From Annona cherimola (lineage: Eukaryota > Streptophyta > Magnoliopsida > Magnoliales > Annonaceae), in NCBI GenBank assembly GCA_030490835.1, contig CM059975.1, positions 57,279,174-57,343,173 on the forward strand: 64,000 nt of DNA. The letters are read 5' to 3'. The notes under the pieces are model-generated. The model did no database searches. It was not told the DNA's origin and saw nothing but the letters and a program-made list of their open reading frames with translations. The position numbers and the translations under genes were made by a program. Positions 1 through 10,868 of the stretch are shown one piece after another; position 1 is the first letter of the stretch, and each line of letters starts with the position of its first letter.

Positions 1-101
1 CTTAAGTATAATCAAAGGAAGAACAACCAAATATTGAAGAAATTCAAGCAAGCAAGGCATTCCAAGGATTTCAAGTTCAACTAGCAAGCTAAAGAAGTAA
101 A

Positions 102-290
102 GTCGCACCCAAAGTCGACTTCACCTGCGACTTGGGTCAAGTCGAGGACCAAGTCGATCTAGAATGGAACTTGAAGAAGTTGCGGACAGGCAAAGTCGCA
201 CCCGAAGTCGACTCCATTTGCGACTTGGGTGATGTTGCACCCGAAGTCGACTCCACCTGCGACTTGGGTCGCAACGGTCGGAAATTTTCC
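102..290. repeat. Palindromic AAGTCGC/GTCGAC array in LTR U3
   Basis: Several units of roughly 40 bp have the form AAGTCGC, then AAGTCGACTCC, then GCGACTT, so each unit is an inverted repeat with a central GTCGAC. The array ends about 60 bp before the TATA box. Its position fits a promoter-proximal regulatory block; function is inferred. Confidence 0.85.
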
Positions 291-350
291 GAACGTTGGC
301 GTATTACATGCATGCCACCTACCTCCAAACGTTCGGATTCCCTCGCAAAT

Positions 351-357
351 TATATAA
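351..357 (+). promoter_or_regulatory. TATA box of the copia LTR
   Basis: TATATAAG lies just downstream of the palindrome cluster at the position shared by the other LTRs of this family in the window. It is the likely core promoter separating U3 from R. No transcript evidence is available. Confidence 0.55.
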
Positions 358-989
358 GGCATTCAATATGAACGAGGAGGGTAGCTGAGAATTTATTGAA
401 TGAGCATAACTCCCATCTTTAAGAGCATTAAGTGATCAAGCTAACATCTAGAAGAAGAACCTTGTTTCCAAACTGTCAAGAGCTGCTTGCTGAATCATTA
501 AGCCTACGTTACAAGTTCTTCTCTGCGCCAAATCTGCCTCCACACAACAGTAACGTGTAGAAACTTTCTTTTGTTACTTCTTGTTGTATTGAACTTGATT
601 TAGTTTGGGTAACTAAGATCAAGTGTAAGCAAAGTAGTGTGTGATTGGAGTGGAACTCGTCACCTACTTGTGCTGTGTATTGTTGATGCCCCCTAGAGCT
701 GGAATCTAGAAGAGAGCAGTGATTCTAGTTGTATTTGTGAAATACAATAGTGGAACCCAAGTCACAAGAGGTGTGAGCTTGGAATAGTGGAATTGGGAGG
801 TTGCCCGAACCACTATAAAAACCTTGCTTGTTGATTTTTATTTCTGCTCTGTACACTATATTGCTTTCCACTTTGTTTCTTCATAAAGGGGACTAGATTA
901 ATCCGGGATAAAGTTTCTGTTTAAGTTGAAAATTTTAAATACCCAATTCACCCCTCCCCTCTTGGGTAATTGCCATTAACTCGGGACCA

Positions 990-1195
990 TCAAGAATGAC
1001 TATGACAGAATCTGCCACCAAGTTCAATGCCTTGGTGAGATAAGTACCGTAGATAGCCAATGTGCCAGAGAACAAGGCACAAAGATTTCAGCAAGGACTG
1101 AGGTCATACCTCAGAGAAAGCTTAGCCCCTCTACTAATCAAAGACTATGCATGAAGTGTAGAAAGGGCTAGAGCCTAGGAGATTGAGGCAATGAG
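990..1195 (+). pseudogene. gag fragment of Tekay element 1 (middle part)
   Basis: Read from about 996, the frame matches the central retrotransposon gag domain seen in Tekay element 2 (50335-50598), including the segments NVPENKAQRF and SLAPLLIKDYA. At least four in-frame stops occur in this short stretch, one of them a TGG tryptophan codon changed to TAG. The frame continues across the copia insertion: the codons ending at 1195 join those starting at 15576, giving a match to the EAMRTQELR region. This shows that copia element 1 landed inside this gag gene. Confidence 0.85.
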
Positions 1196-2900
1196 TGTTG
1201 GTCCCGAGTTAATGGCAAAACACAAGAGGGAAGGGGTGAATTGGGTTCTTATAAAATTCTTTGGTAAATTAAAAACTTAACCCCTTGAAAGTTTAATCCC
1301 CTTGATTGATGAAATGAAATGGAAAGCAATATAATGTAGAGAGCAGAAATATAAATCAAGCACACAAGATTTTTATAGTGGTTCGGGCAACCTCCCTACT
1401 CTACTCTTCCAAGCTCACACTCCTTGTGACTTGGGTTCCACTATTGTATTCCTCAAATACAATTAGAGCCACTACTCTCTTCTAGATTCCAGCTCTAGGG
1501 GGCTTCAACAAATCTCAGCACAAGTAGGTGATGAGTTCCACTCCAATCACACACTACTTTGCTTACACTTGATCTTAGTTCCTCAAACTAAATCAAGTTT
1601 AATACAATCAAATGAAATAACAAAGGAATCTACACGTTACAGTTGTGTAGAAGCAGTTTGGCGCAGAGAAGAACTCGTAGAATTGGCTTTGAAGATTCAG
1701 AGGTTGAGCTCTAGCAGTTTGAAGCAAAGTTTTTTCTTCTTTGGATTGGCTTGATCTCTTTAATGCTCTTGAAGATGGGAGTTAAGCACACTTAATGATT
1801 TTCAGCTACTTCCCTCGTCCACAATGAATGTCTTTTATAATTGTGGAGGGAATCCGAATGTTTGAAGGTAGGTGGCGCGCATTTAATGCGCCAACATTCT
1901 AATATTTTTCGACCGTTGCGACCCAAGTCGCATGCGGAGTCGACTTCGGGTGCGACTTCGCCCAAGTCGCAGATGGAGTCGACTTCGGGTGCGACTTTGC
2001 CTTTCCGTAGCAACTTCAAGTTCCAGATTGGGTCGACTTGGTCTTCGACTTGACCCAAGTCGCAGGTGGAGTCGACTTCGGGTGCGACTTCACCTCGGCA
2101 GATAGCTTGATGAACTTGAAAAACTTCGGGATGCTTTTTATTTTGCTTAGGCTTCTCCATGCCTTTAGTTCTTTTGTATTTTTCATTTCTTTTTGAATCA
2201 TTGTGTCTTCACTTTAGCTTGCTTTCATTAGCTCCATGTTTTTGTAAGCCTTTGAACCCATGAGTCTTGAATCATATAATCTTGTACAACTTCTTGGTTG
2301 AGTTTATGCATCTTGCTTGGACTTGGATTTGTCTTCATATGTTTTAGTTTGAGCATCTAGGTTGCCTTGATCTTCCTTCATACAAGTTTTTCTTAAAAAT
2401 AGTTAATCTCAGCTTGTCTTCTGAAATATCCCCTCTGCCCGATCGAAGTCGATGCCGGAGTCGACTTCGTCTGCGACTTCACGTCAAGTCGCAAGTGGAG
2501 TCGACTTGGGGTGCGACTTCGGCACTTCGGGGTCTGGACTTCAACTCTGGAAGGTTTTGTCATCTTGAAGTCGATACTGGAGTCGACTTGGTCTGCGACT
2601 TCGACCCAAGTCGCATGCGAAGTCGACTTCGTTTGCGACTTCGGCAGTTCAGCTCTCCATTTTCAACTCTGGAAGAATTTGGCGCATTGAAGTCGATGTT
2701 GGAGTCGACTCGGGGATCGACTTGGCCTTAAGTCGATGCCTGAGTCGACTTGGAAATCGACTTATCCTTCCATGATCTATTTTCTTCAAATGTATTTCCC
2801 TTAAACACTTCCACAAACATGTTAGTAGCCAAAACTTACTCAAATTGATTTGTTAATCATCAAAACATAGATTTAGCTTATTTTCCACATATTTCCAACA
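1196..2900 (-). repeat. 3' LTR of copia element 1
   Basis: 1705 bp, TGTTGG to CCAACA. It matches the right LTR nearly throughout, with a few percent differences by eye, many of them CpG transitions. A TATA box on the minus strand is at 1833-1840 (TTATAAAA). Two palindrome clusters lie on the U3 side. All short open frames in it are by-products of the repeats. Confidence 0.93.
1918..2765. repeat. Two palindromic GTCGAC clusters in the left LTR
   Basis: Clusters at about 1918-2095 and 2436-2765 are built from AAGTCGC/GCGACTT arms around AAGTCGACT or AGTCGACTT. They are separated by about 340 bp of AT-rich sequence without the motif. The same two-cluster plan recurs in every complete LTR of this family in the window. 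Confidence 0.9.
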
Positions 2901-3221
2901 ATCTCCCCCTTTTTGATGATTGACAAAACCGATTTGAGTGTATACCTTTCAATTGTGTAAAAACATGCTAAGTTTGCATTTTTGAAATGTTATCATACTT
3001 ATGCTTATGCAAACTTTCAAGTTGAAAACATTTAACAAACATTCAACTTAAACACAATCATAAGAACTTGTACTCTTAGCCTATTTAGACTTAAATCATC
3101 CTATTTAGACTTAATTTCCGACTCTTCTCCCCCTTTTTGTCAATATATCAAAAAGTTAGAGGGTAAAGAAAGAGACAGGTGGGTTTGCTCCCCTTAAACA
3201 GGTGCTCCCCCTCAATTTGTG
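2901..3221 (-). other. Polypurine tracts and non-coding 3' region of copia 1
   Basis: On the minus strand this 321-bp region lies between the pol stop and the 3' LTR. AAAAAGGGGGAGAT touches the LTR (2901-2914) and is the primary polypurine tract for plus-strand priming. A second copy, TGACAAAAAGGGGGAG, is at 3127-3142, and shorter G-rich tracts lie at 3187-3195 and 3204-3215. Multiple purine tracts are a known Sirevirus trait. No ORF is seen here. Confidence 0.85.
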
Positions 3222-4466
3222 CTAGTTTAATTCAATCATTCCCATGTCATTTCTAATATTGTAAAATGGTTCTTTTGCTAGAGGTTTTGTGAATATATCT
3301 GCAATTTGATCTTCAGTTCTTACATGTTCCAAACATATGTCATGATTTTCTACATGTTCTCTAATAAAATGGTGTCTAAGGTCTATATGTTTGGTCCTAG
3401 AATGCAATACTGGATTTTTAGTTAAACATATGGCACTAGTGTTATCACATCTAATAGGTATATCTTTAAAATCCATGTCATAGTCCATAAGTTGTTGTTT
3501 CATCCAAAGTAATTGGGCACAACAGCTCCCGGCGGCAATGTATTCGGCTTCCGCCGTAGATAGAGCAACACTAGTTTGTTTTCTTAAAAACCATGAAACC
3601 AACATGCTTCCAAGAAATTGACATGTTCCACTAGTGCTTTTTCTATCTACTTTGTAACCGGCAAAATCCGCATCCGAGTAACCGATTAGATCAAAATTAG
3701 AGCCCTTTGGATACCAAAGTCCTAAATTGGTAGTGTCAACTAAGTATCTGAAAATTCTTTTCACAGCTACCAAGTGTGATTCTTTTGGACATGATTGAAA
3801 TCTAGAGCACATACACACACTAAACAATATATTAGGCTTAGAAGCAGTTAAATATAATAAAGAACCTATCATGCTTCTATACAATTTTAAATCAACTATT
3901 TTTCCTTTCTCATCTTTGTCGATTTTGATTGTTGAGCTCATAGGCGTGTTTGCTCCTTTGCTATTCTTCATGCCAAACTTCTTCAGCATTTCTTTGATAT
4001 ACTTGGACTGGTTAATGAAGATTCCTTCATTTAGTTGCTTGATTTGCAGTCCAAGGAAGAAATTCAGCTCTCCCATCATGCTCATCTCAAATTCTTTCTG
4101 CATAAGCTCAGAAAATTCTTGAAAAAGAGTCTCATTAGTAGCACCGAAAATAATATCATCAACATAAATTTGAATAATCAATATCTCCTTTTATTTGTAT
4201 TTAATAAACAAAGTGGTGTCTACCTTTCCCTTTTGAAAGTCATGATCAATCAGAAATTTGCTTAATCTATCATACCAAGCCCTTGGAGCTTGTTTTAATC
4301 CATATAATGCTTTAGTTAATTTGTATATAAAATTGAGATTGATCTTTTTCCTCAAATCCTGGTGGTTGTTCAACATACACCTCTTCATTTATATATCCAT
4401 TAAAAATGCACTTTTCACATCCATTTGAAATAATTTAAAGTTCATGTGAGATGCAAAACTAGTAAG
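3222..4466 (-). pseudogene. copia 1 pol: RT second half and RNase H
   Basis: A 319-codon open stretch (4181 to 3222) starts just before the catalytic YVDD motif of copia reverse transcriptase and runs through the RNase H domain with STAEAEYIAA and the TKHIDLRHHFIREHV end block, closing at the natural pol stop. A piece at 4388-4191 covers the conserved [19 protein letters not shown] region and is separated by a stop and a frame change. More breaks occur up to 4466, where a solo LTR cuts the gene. The product would copy element RNA into DNA in the particle; this copy cannot. Confidence 0.9.
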
Positions 4467-4589
4467 TGTTGGAAATATAGCTAAATCCATATTTTGATGA
4501 TTAACAAATCAATTTGAGTATGTCTTGGCTACAAACAAGTTTGTGAAATATTTAAGGAATATACATTTGAAGAAAAACAAGTATGGAAG

Positions 4590-5292
4590 GCCAAGTCGTT
4601 TCCCAAGTCGACTCCAAGATCGACTTCAAACATGCAAAACTGTCCAGAGTTGAAAACGGGAGAAGAGCAAGTGAAGTCGCAGGCCAAGTCGACTCCACCT
4701 GCGACTTGGGTAGCCAAGTCGCAAACGAAGTCGACCTCACCATCGACTTCAGTCGGGCGAAACCTTCCAGAGTTGAATTCGAAACAGCAGAATGCCGAAG
4801 TCGCACCCCAAGTCGACTCCACGTGCGACTTGAGGTGAAGTCGCAGCCGAAGTCGACTCCGACATCGACTTCGATCGGGCAGAAGCTATTTTTTCAGAAA
4901 ACAAGCTCATTATCAACTCAAGTGTTTCAAATTCCAAGCAAGACTCAATTCCTTCAAAGATTCACAAGGATCAAGCTAATCCAGGAAGAACCAAAGTCAA
5001 GTTCTTCAAGGTTCACAAGATCTATAAGTATGAGGAGCCATTCCAGAATAAAAAGGACTGAAGGAAGAAAGCCTAAGCAAAACGAATCATCTTCCAAGTT
5101 TTTCAAAGTTCATAAAACCAACTGCCAAGGTGAAGTCGCACCCGAAGTCGACTTCACCTGCGACTTGGGTCAAGTCGTGAACCCAAGTCGACCCTGACTG
5201 GAACTTGAAGTTGCGACGGAGAAGCGAAGTCGCACCCGAAGTCGACTCCATCTGCGACTTGGGCGAAGTCGCATCCGAAGTCGACTCCAACG
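4590..5292. repeat. Palindromic GTCGAC clusters in the solo LTR
   Basis: Clusters at about 4590-4885 and 5132-5292 repeat AAGTCGC, GTCGACTCC and GCGACTT arms. They lie upstream of the TATA box on the plus strand, mirroring copia 1. Confidence 0.88.
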
Positions 5293-5690
5293 GTCGGAAT
5301 TAATTCGAACGTTGGCGCATTAAATGCGCGCCACCTACTCACTAACGTTCGGATTCCCTCCAAAATTATAAATAGCATTCATGGTGAACGAGGGAAGTAG
5401 TTGGAAAACATTAAGTGAGCATAACTCCTATCTACAAGAGCATTAAAGTGATCAAGCCAATCAAGAGTGGAAGAATTGTGCTTCAAGTTGCAAGAGCTAC
5501 ATTCAGAAACTTCAAAGCCATCATCTACAAGTTCTTCCCTGTGCTAAATCGTTTCTACACACCTGTAAAGTGTAGTTTACTTTCATTGATTATTTGTTTG
5601 TATTGAACTTGATTTAGCTTGGGTAGCTAAGATCAAGTGATAGCAAAGTAGTGTGTGATTGGAGTGTGACTCATCACCTACTTGTGCTAG

Positions 5691-5789
5691 TTGTTGATGC
5701 CCCCTAGAGCTAGAATCTAGAAGAGAGCAAGTGGCTCTAGTTGTTGATGCCCCCTAGAGCTTTGAATCTAGAAGAGAGCAAGAGGCTCT
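5691..5789 (+). repeat. About 50-bp tandem duplication in the copia LTR
   Basis: A unit starting TTGTTGATGCCCCCTAGAGC and containing ATCTAGAAGAGAGCAAG occurs twice in a row (5691-5740 and 5741-5789). The LTRs of copia 1 have one unit, while those at 23730 and 59907 have two. It lies downstream of the TATA box, so it would be transcribed. Confidence 0.85.
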
Positions 5790-6059
5790 AATTGTATTGA
5801 GAGAATACAATAGTGGAACCCAAGTCACAAGGTGTGTGAGTTTGGAAGAGTGGAGTAGGGAGGTTGCCCGAACCACTATAAAATCCTTGTCTACTTGTTT
5901 TTATTTCTGCTCTCTTTATTACTTTGCTTTCCATTCAGTTTCTTCATTAAAGGGGATTAATTCTACAAGGGGTTAAGTTTTTAAGTTACCAAAAGAAATT
6001 TTTAAGAACCCAATTCACCCCTCCCCTCTTGGGTTTTGCCATCTATTCGGGACCCAACA

Positions 6060-6786
6060 GTAAGATGCAAATTGCTTCCAATCTAGTAACCGGGGCATAG
6101 GATTCTTCAAAATCTATTCCTTCTTCTCGTGAGTATCATTTCGCCACAAGTCTAGCTTTGTTTCTCACTACAAGTCCACTTTCATCTAATTTGTTCCTAA
6201 AGACCCACTTGGTGCCAATAACAGTACAATCGTTTGGTCTAGGAACAAGGTGCCAAACTTGGTTTCTTTCAAATTGATTTAGCTCTTCTTGCATTTCTAT
6301 GATCCAGTTTTCATCATCAAGAGCTTGATCAATAGTGGATGGTTCCGTTTTAGATACAAAGGCGTATTGTCCACAAATGTTTTGTTTTGACCTTCTAGTT
6401 TTTACACCTTCATATACATTCCCTATAACTTGCTCAATTGGATGAGCATGTTTGAACTTTAAATCAGTTGGAGGTTTATAGGAGTTATTACCTTCACTTA
6501 CCCTTTCCTCCATGGAGTCTTCTTGCTTTTCCACATGCAGTTTCTCAAGACTACTTGTTATATCATCTGCATCACTTAAATCATCTTTTCTTTTGAAACA
6601 TGGGTTAGATTCATCAAAAACAACATGTATGGACTCTTCTACAACTTGGTTTCGTTTATTGAATACTCTATATGCTTTGCTATTTGATGAGTAACCAAGA
6701 AATATTGCCTCATCACTTTTAGCATCTAGTTTTCCCAAGTTGGTTTTTCCATTGTTCAAAATATAGCATGTGCATCCAACACGATT
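6060..6786 (-). pseudogene. copia 1 pol: integrase C-terminal part and RT start
   Basis: The minus frame reads from the [11 protein letters not shown] block of the integrase C-terminal region, through an SDEAIFLGYSSNSKAYRVFN segment and an acidic linker, to the start of the RT domain (NQVWHLVP, IGTKWVFRNKLDESG). A stop near 6133 replaces a conserved glycine codon (GGA to TGA), after which the same frame continues (EEGIDFEESYAPVTRLEAI) to the solo LTR at 6060. The upstream end is the junction with plastid DNA. By comparison with the relic at 32501-32812, only about 25 bp of integrase sequence was lost at that junction. Confidence 0.88.
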
Positions 6787-8721
6787 TCTCGGGGTAATCC
6801 ACATCGATGTAATGAAAGCGAAGGGCCCACGACAATAACGGAACGTCCCGAATAATCGACCCGTTTACCAAGTAGAGTTTCACGAAATCTTCCTTCTTTA
6901 CCTTCAATTACATCTGAAAATGACTTGTAAACTTGATTATGGTCGTCCCTCATTGGTTGTCCGCGGATTCCATTATCAAGAAGTGTATCCACGGCCTCTT
7001 GTACCAATTTCTCCTGACACATTACGGATTCCCCCGGCGTAGATCTACTTATTGTTAATGGATCGGTAAGAGTATTGTTCCGATAGATAACTCTTCGATA
7101 GAGTTCATTAATATCTGAACTCATTGGTTTACCCCCATCTATCTGAATGATTGGTCTTAACTCGGGAGGAAGAACAGGTAATAGGCACAAAACCATCCGT
7201 TCTGGTTCTACATTTGTTCGAATAAAATGCTTAGCTAATTCCATGCGTCTAACCAAAAAATCTTTTCTTCTTCGAATTTTTATATCTGCCCATTCATTCC
7301 CGCCAGAGGACCCCTCTTCTCCTAATTCCTTCCATTCTACCAATGAATGATCTGTAAGAATCCGCAAATCCAGATCGGCTAATTGTTCTCTGATAGCACC
7401 TGCTCCAGTAGAGATTTCTCTATTTCGAAATGTATCGAAGCCCTGGGTAGTAAAAAAAAGCGGGATGCTGTATTTTCGGGATTGGGTTTCATATTTGAAT
7501 AAACCTCGTAATCGTAAGAAAGTAGGTTTTTTAGTTATAGGCCTAGCAAAAGAAAGATTGGGATAGGTTTCGGCGGGACCCCCCTTAAAAATCGGACGTG
7601 AAGGTTTCCTCTCATCCGGCTCAAGTAGTTACATCAAATAAAAGAGGTTCTCGCTTTCCAATTTTGTTCTATTCTAGAAAACTCAACCCCCATAAAGATC
7701 TACTCCGTACTCAAGTTCCCAGCGAGGACCAACGAATATTTCATTGATTCATTCTTGCTTCGAATTTGACTTTATGAATCACTTAGTCAATTACTACATA
7801 AACAAAATGTGAAATTGTTGAGTAGTCTACTTCCCCTCGAATGACGAATCCCCTTACCTGAAAGGAATCCATTGAAACTCATAAGGGATTTACTTGTCTA
7901 TGTATCTTTTCGTTCGACCCTTTAGGTCCCCACTTCACCTCGACGATTATGCCATGAATTCCCTTGAAGCCTATATGCGATGTATAGACTTCTGTAACCG
8001 TGCCTACTCGAACAGAATCTCTTTCTAAAAGAAATGGAATGTCTAATTCCATGAATACGAAAGAAGTCTTTTCACGAGGTACAACCAGTAATTCCTATTT
8101 ATCTGTTATAGGGTCGACCATGGACCAATTCCCCTCTCATTTGGAAGTCATTGAATAGACCCATAATTCTGAGCTTCATGTTCCTCCTCCCAAGAGACAT
8201 GTCAGATCCAGGGGCATCCCAATCGGATTGAATGGGATGACAGTTTCTCGTTCCGAGTCTGTAAAATCAGAATTTTGATCAAATCACACACCGCAATATA
8301 CTAGGCCTTCTAATTCCTTGAGGGGTTTATCTAACAAACTCGCGATATAACTAGGAAGACGTTTCAAATACCACACATGAGTCACTGGACATGCCAATTT
8401 GATATATCCCATTTGATATCTTCGTATCCGAGAATAAACAAATTCGACCCCACATTGTTCACAAAATTTCGAGTCTTCTTTTTTATCTCCGATCACTCGC
8501 GAATTTCCACAAGCACAAATTCCACTTTTGATGGGCCCAAAGATTCTTTCACAAAATAATCCATCTTTTTCTGGTTTATTGGTTTTGTAATGAAAAGTAT
8601 AGGGTTTTGTCACTTCTCCAACGATTTCTCCATTAGGTAGGATTTTTTTGGCCCAGGCACTTATTTGTTGGGGGGAAACTGATCCAATTCGAAGTTGTTG
8701 GTGTTTATATCGATCAATCAT
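6787..8721 (-). pseudogene. rpoC1: Plastid-derived rpoC1, 5' part (RNA polymerase beta')
   Basis: Exon 1 starts at 8721 ([19 protein letters not shown]) and ends near 8290. It holds the zinc-binding cysteines CACGN and CEQCG. Exon 2 starts near 7557 ([17 protein letters not shown]) and stays open to about 6787, ending in [15 protein letters not shown] where copia sequence takes over. The 3' half of the gene, with the catalytic NADFDGD motif, is missing. Plastid-encoded polymerase beta' acts in the plastid; this nuclear copy lacks the rest of the gene and a transit peptide. The remaining exons show no stop, so the insert is not very old. Confidence 0.95.
7558..8289 (-). other. Group II intron of the plastid rpoC1 copy
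   Basis: About 730 bp of non-coding sequence separates the two exons. It begins near 8289 with GTGTGATTTG, a group II type 5' end, and ends close to 7558. Its presence marks a DNA-level transfer and excludes a grass plastome as source, since grasses lack this intron. Exact splice points are approximate. Confidence 0.85.
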
Positions 8722-8748
8722 AGAAGAAAAATTATGAATTTCGCCCGA

Positions 8749-10868
8749 TCAAACTTCCTTCCTATTAATCTCGAAGTTCTTCTCAGATATAAGGAAATGA
8801 TTCAGTTCCAGAGCCAAAGATCGTAGTTCTCGAACGAGCAATCGAAAAGATTCTGGAGCATCCTCGGGATTAGGTATTGTTCCTCCAACGATCGTAGTAC
8901 CAAGTACTTCCTAGCGAGCTCTAATATGATCAGATTTATACGTAAGCATCTCTTGTGAAATATGAGCAACACCAAATCCCTCTAGAGCCCAAACTTCCAT
9001 TTCTCCTACTCGTTGCCCCCCTTGTTTGGCCCTTCCTCTAAGGGGTTGTTGTGTAACCAGTGCATAACGTCCACTGGAACGTCCGTGGATTTTATCATCA
9101 ACTTGATGAATTAATTTCAGGATATAGGACTTTCCTATTAGAATAAGTTGTTCAAAAGAATCTCCTGTTCTTCCATCAAAAATTATGCTTTTTCCCGGAC
9201 ATTCGGGTTCAAATACCCATGGATTTTCTGTTTGCTTACTGGCTGAATATAATTCAGAAAACACTAGTTTTCTTGAAGCCTCTTGCTCATATCTCTCATC
9301 AAAGGGTCCTATTCTATAATGTCTGTCCAACAGGTCTCCCGCTAACCCGAGCGAGCATTCAAATATCTGTCCCACATTCATTCGCGAGGGTACTCCTAGT
9401 GGGTTGAAGACCATATCAACTGGCGTTCCATCTTGCAAATAAGGCATATCTTGTCTAGGCAAAATTTTGGAAATAATACCCTTATTCCCATGTCTTCCAG
9501 CTACTTTATCACCTACTTTGATTTCACGTTTTTGTGAAATATATACACGAATCGTTTCTGGATTATAACTGGAACCCCCCCTTTTCTGGATCCATCTCAC
9601 ATCAATAACTCGACCCCTTCCCCCCATAGGTAGTTTTAGACAAGTTTCCTTTGCAGTGGAAATCTAAATGCCAAGTATAGCCCGTAATAATCTCTCTTTC
9701 GGAGCATACGATGATTCTTTCGCTGTCTGAGGTGTTAATTTCCCTACTAAAACCTCACCTGCTTCTACCCAAGATCCCAGCATCACAATTCCATTTTTGT
9801 CTAAATTGCGGAGTAAATGAGCTTCTAAATGCGGTATTTCTTTAGTGATTCTTTCAGGACCTTGGCTTGTCACATGAGTCTGAATTTCATATTTCCGGAT
9901 GTGAAAAGAAGTATAAATATCTTCATATACCAGACGTTCGCTAATGAGTACCGCATCTTCAAAATTGTAGCCTTCCCATGGCATATAAGCTACTAATACA
10001 TTTTTCCCAAAGCAAGTTCACCACCAACTGTAGCCGCACCGTCCGCTAAAATTTGTCCCTTTTTAATGCATTTACCCCCCCGAACCTGAGGTTTTTGATG
10101 CATACAAGTATTTTTGTTGGAACGTTGATACATAACCAATGAAATATTTCTAGTATCTCCATTAACTGATAAAACGATCTTGTCAGTATCGGTATAAATG
10201 ATCTTTCCCTCGTGTTCGGCTATAGCTGAAACCCCCGAATCGAGAGACACTTGGCATTCCTACCCAGTTCCAACAATGCACTTCTCGGACAGAGAAAGTG
10301 GAGCCGCTTGGCGCTGCATATTAGAACTCATTAAAGCCCAATTTGCATCATTATGCTCGATAAAAGGAATGAGGGAAGCTCCAATAGAAAAATATTGGAA
10401 AGGAAAAATGCTTCGAAGACTAATCTGTTCCCATGCAATAGTCAGGAATTCTTGACGGTATCGAGCCGGAACAACCTGTTCTTCCTGAATAATCCAATTC
10501 AACGCCAAAGAATTTCCTGCTGCTACCATAGAGTATTCATCTCGACTTGGTGATAAATAAACCATCTGTGCTTCTTTTGATCTCTCAGATATTTCATAAA
10601 ACGGACTCTCTATAGACTCCCAATGACCAATCCTCGCATTAATAGCTAAGGATCCAATAAGTCCTACATTGATTCCTTCGGGCGTGTCAATTGGACAAAT
10701 ACGTCCATAGTAACTAGGATGGATATCTCGTATCCGAAAACTAGCAGTTCGCCCCGTTAATCCCCCAGGACCCAAATAACTCGATTTTCGCCCATGAACT
10801 ATTTGTGTCAATGGATTAGTTCGATCCAAAACTTGAGATAAGGGGTGTAGGGCGAAAAACGATTCTTC
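8749..10868 (-). pseudogene. rpoB: Plastid-derived rpoB, 3' two-thirds (RNA polymerase beta)
   Basis: The copy begins at [19 protein letters not shown] and runs to the natural stop at 8749 (NRKEV), about 706 of about 1070 codons. Recognisable blocks include [35 protein letters not shown] and [10 protein letters not shown]. Damage: an in-frame TAG near 10258 (TTG to TAG), a 1-bp loss near 9990 in a run of A, and TAG codons near 9665 and 8908, both most simply CAG to TAG. It ends 28 bp before the rpoC1 start codon, as in plastomes. Confidence 0.95.

Larger units (their letters stand above)
1..989 (+). mobile_element. Sirevirus-type copia LTR, partial (3' part)
   Basis: This is the right-hand part of a copia LTR read on the plus strand; its left part lies before the window. 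It carries the landmarks of the other LTRs of this family here: a palindrome cluster, a TATA box, a stretch around 780-900 also found in the others, and the end block with the pyrimidine-rich CCCCTCCCCTCTTGGG followed by CTCGGGACCA. The final ACA is missing, and gag sequence of Tekay element 1 follows at once. It may be a solo LTR or the end of a longer element; the window cannot decide. Confidence 0.85.
4467..6059 (+). mobile_element. Solo LTR of a related Sirevirus-type copia
   Basis: 1593 bp, starting TGTTGGAAATATAGC and ending GGGACCCAACA, with the perfect target duplication GTAAG (4462-4466 and 6060-6064). No internal element sequence is present, so it is a solo LTR, the usual product of LTR-LTR recombination. 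It points opposite to its host, copia element 1, and splits the RT region of that element. The TATA box is near 5366 (ATTATAAATA). It differs from the host LTR enough to be a separate subfamily. Confidence 0.93.
6787..10868 (-). other. Nuclear plastid DNA insert (NUPT) with rpoB and rpoC1
   Basis: About 4.08 kb matches the plastid rpoB-rpoC1 operon in its native order, including the short spacer between the genes and the rpoC1 intron. Both ends join copia 1 integrase sequence directly: around 10868 the plastid frame meets integrase codons for PYELWKG, and around 6787 rpoC1 codons for LPREI meet GCTCYILNN. There is no poly(A) tract and the intron is present, so transfer was as DNA. Base composition is clearly higher in GC than the neighbouring LTRs. 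Junctions are placed to within about 10 bp because of short shared bases. Confidence 0.95.

Noticed and set aside
102..290. Regular short repeats that could look like a CRISPR array
   Set aside because: Units are palindromic LTR sequence with variable spacing, recur in every related LTR, and the sequence is a plant nuclear genome.
1569..1754. 61-codon frame repeated at 14242-14427
   Set aside because: Located in the LTRs of copia 1 on the strand opposite to transcription; duplicated only because LTRs are.
6787..10868. Window as plastid genome, or rpoB/rpoC1 as working genes
   Set aside because: Both genes are truncated, rpoB has stops and a frameshift, and both ends run into copia integrase.
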